This document shows positions 54,112 through 54,128 of a stretch of 54,128 nt of DNA, piece by piece. Every line of letters begins with the position of its first letter. The first letter of the stretch is position 1. The DNA comes from Candidatus Anammoximicrobium sp. (GTDB taxonomy: Bacteria > Planctomycetota > Planctomycetia > Pirellulales > Pirellulaceae). The position numbers were made by a program, and so were the translations under genes. The stretch spans positions 1 through 54,128 of the forward strand of contig JAAYYU010000180.1 of NCBI GenBank assembly GCA_012515235.1, given 5' to 3'. Below the pieces are notes generated by a model that saw nothing but the letters and a program-made list of their open reading frames with translations, had not been told where the DNA came from and ran no database searches.

Positions 54112-54128
54112 ATGGAAGGCTTCGACAA
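54112..54128 (+). CDS. Start of next gene, cut by window edge
   Basis: A strong ribosome binding site (AAAGGAGGATGTC) precedes an ATG at 54112. Only five codons and part of a sixth are visible (MEGFD). It is in the same direction as the SorC-type gene and about 150 bp after it, so it may be a target gene of that regulator. Nothing can be said of the product. Confidence 0.6.

Overview
The window reads as chromosomal DNA of a high-GC planctomycete, probably Pirellulales or a relative. This is inferred from gene content: DUF1559-free but typical families such as the PmoA-like DUF6807 protein, two DUF6259 secreted glycoside-hydrolase-like proteins, an SHD1-domain protein, a BBP7 outer-membrane barrel, a giant DUF11 repeat protein with an LEPR/LESRQLL-type N-terminal motif, a CxxC zinc-ribbon membrane protein, and L-rhamnose catabolic genes. 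No phage, CRISPR array or intact insertion sequence is visible.

Layout. 1-3430: the 5' part of a CAT-anticodon tRNA, a secreted DUF6807 protein, two very small membrane proteins and a polyhydroxyalkanoate-system protein with a possible coupled 32-residue basic peptide. 3603-15170: a block for polymer breakdown or surface work, with a 1353-aa secreted GH-like protein, a degenerate sulfatase-fold protein, an HD phosphohydrolase, a GH43-like propeller protein and a 1111-aa DUF6259 protein. 15296-20513: envelope lipid transport (an LptF/LptG-type permease convergent with an mlaE-mlaF-mlaD operon) and a lipoprotein. 20652-24100: an operon of altronate dehydratase, a polyprenol-phosphate-mannose-synthase-like GT2 and a GT4. 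24175-34165: a YchF-like GTPase, SHD1 protein, thioesterase, an SDR without the catalytic Tyr, a Tat-exported protein of unknown function, LexA with a candidate operator, and a second DUF6259 protein. 34166-42844: a DUF58 protein, a REP-like inverted element, a BBP7 barrel and the DUF11 protein. 42813-46601: metallophosphoesterase, S1-domain protein with HIT protein, zinc-ribbon protein. 46778-54128: rhaA, rhaT, an NCS1-type transporter, then a divergent pair of an orphan DeoR-sensor-domain protein and a SorC-type regulator, and the first codons of one more gene.

How it fits together: the secreted hydrolase-like proteins, altronate dehydratase, L-rhamnose isomerase and RhaT suggest growth on complex plant or algal polysaccharides containing rhamnose and uronic acids. 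mlaEFD, the Lpt-type permease, BBP7 and DUF11 proteins belong to an elaborate diderm envelope.

The most interesting material is not one obvious new system but several anomalies: a YchF-like GTPase with Arg in place of the P-loop Lys, an SDR without the Tyr, an EF-hand loop inside an MCE protein, a LexA-promoter palindrome, four kinds of heptanucleotide repeat that touch start or stop codons, three different hairpin-forming intergenic elements, and a divergent sensor pair made of a DeoR effector domain without DNA-binding domain next to a SorC regulator. All functions are from reading the sequence; no searches were run.
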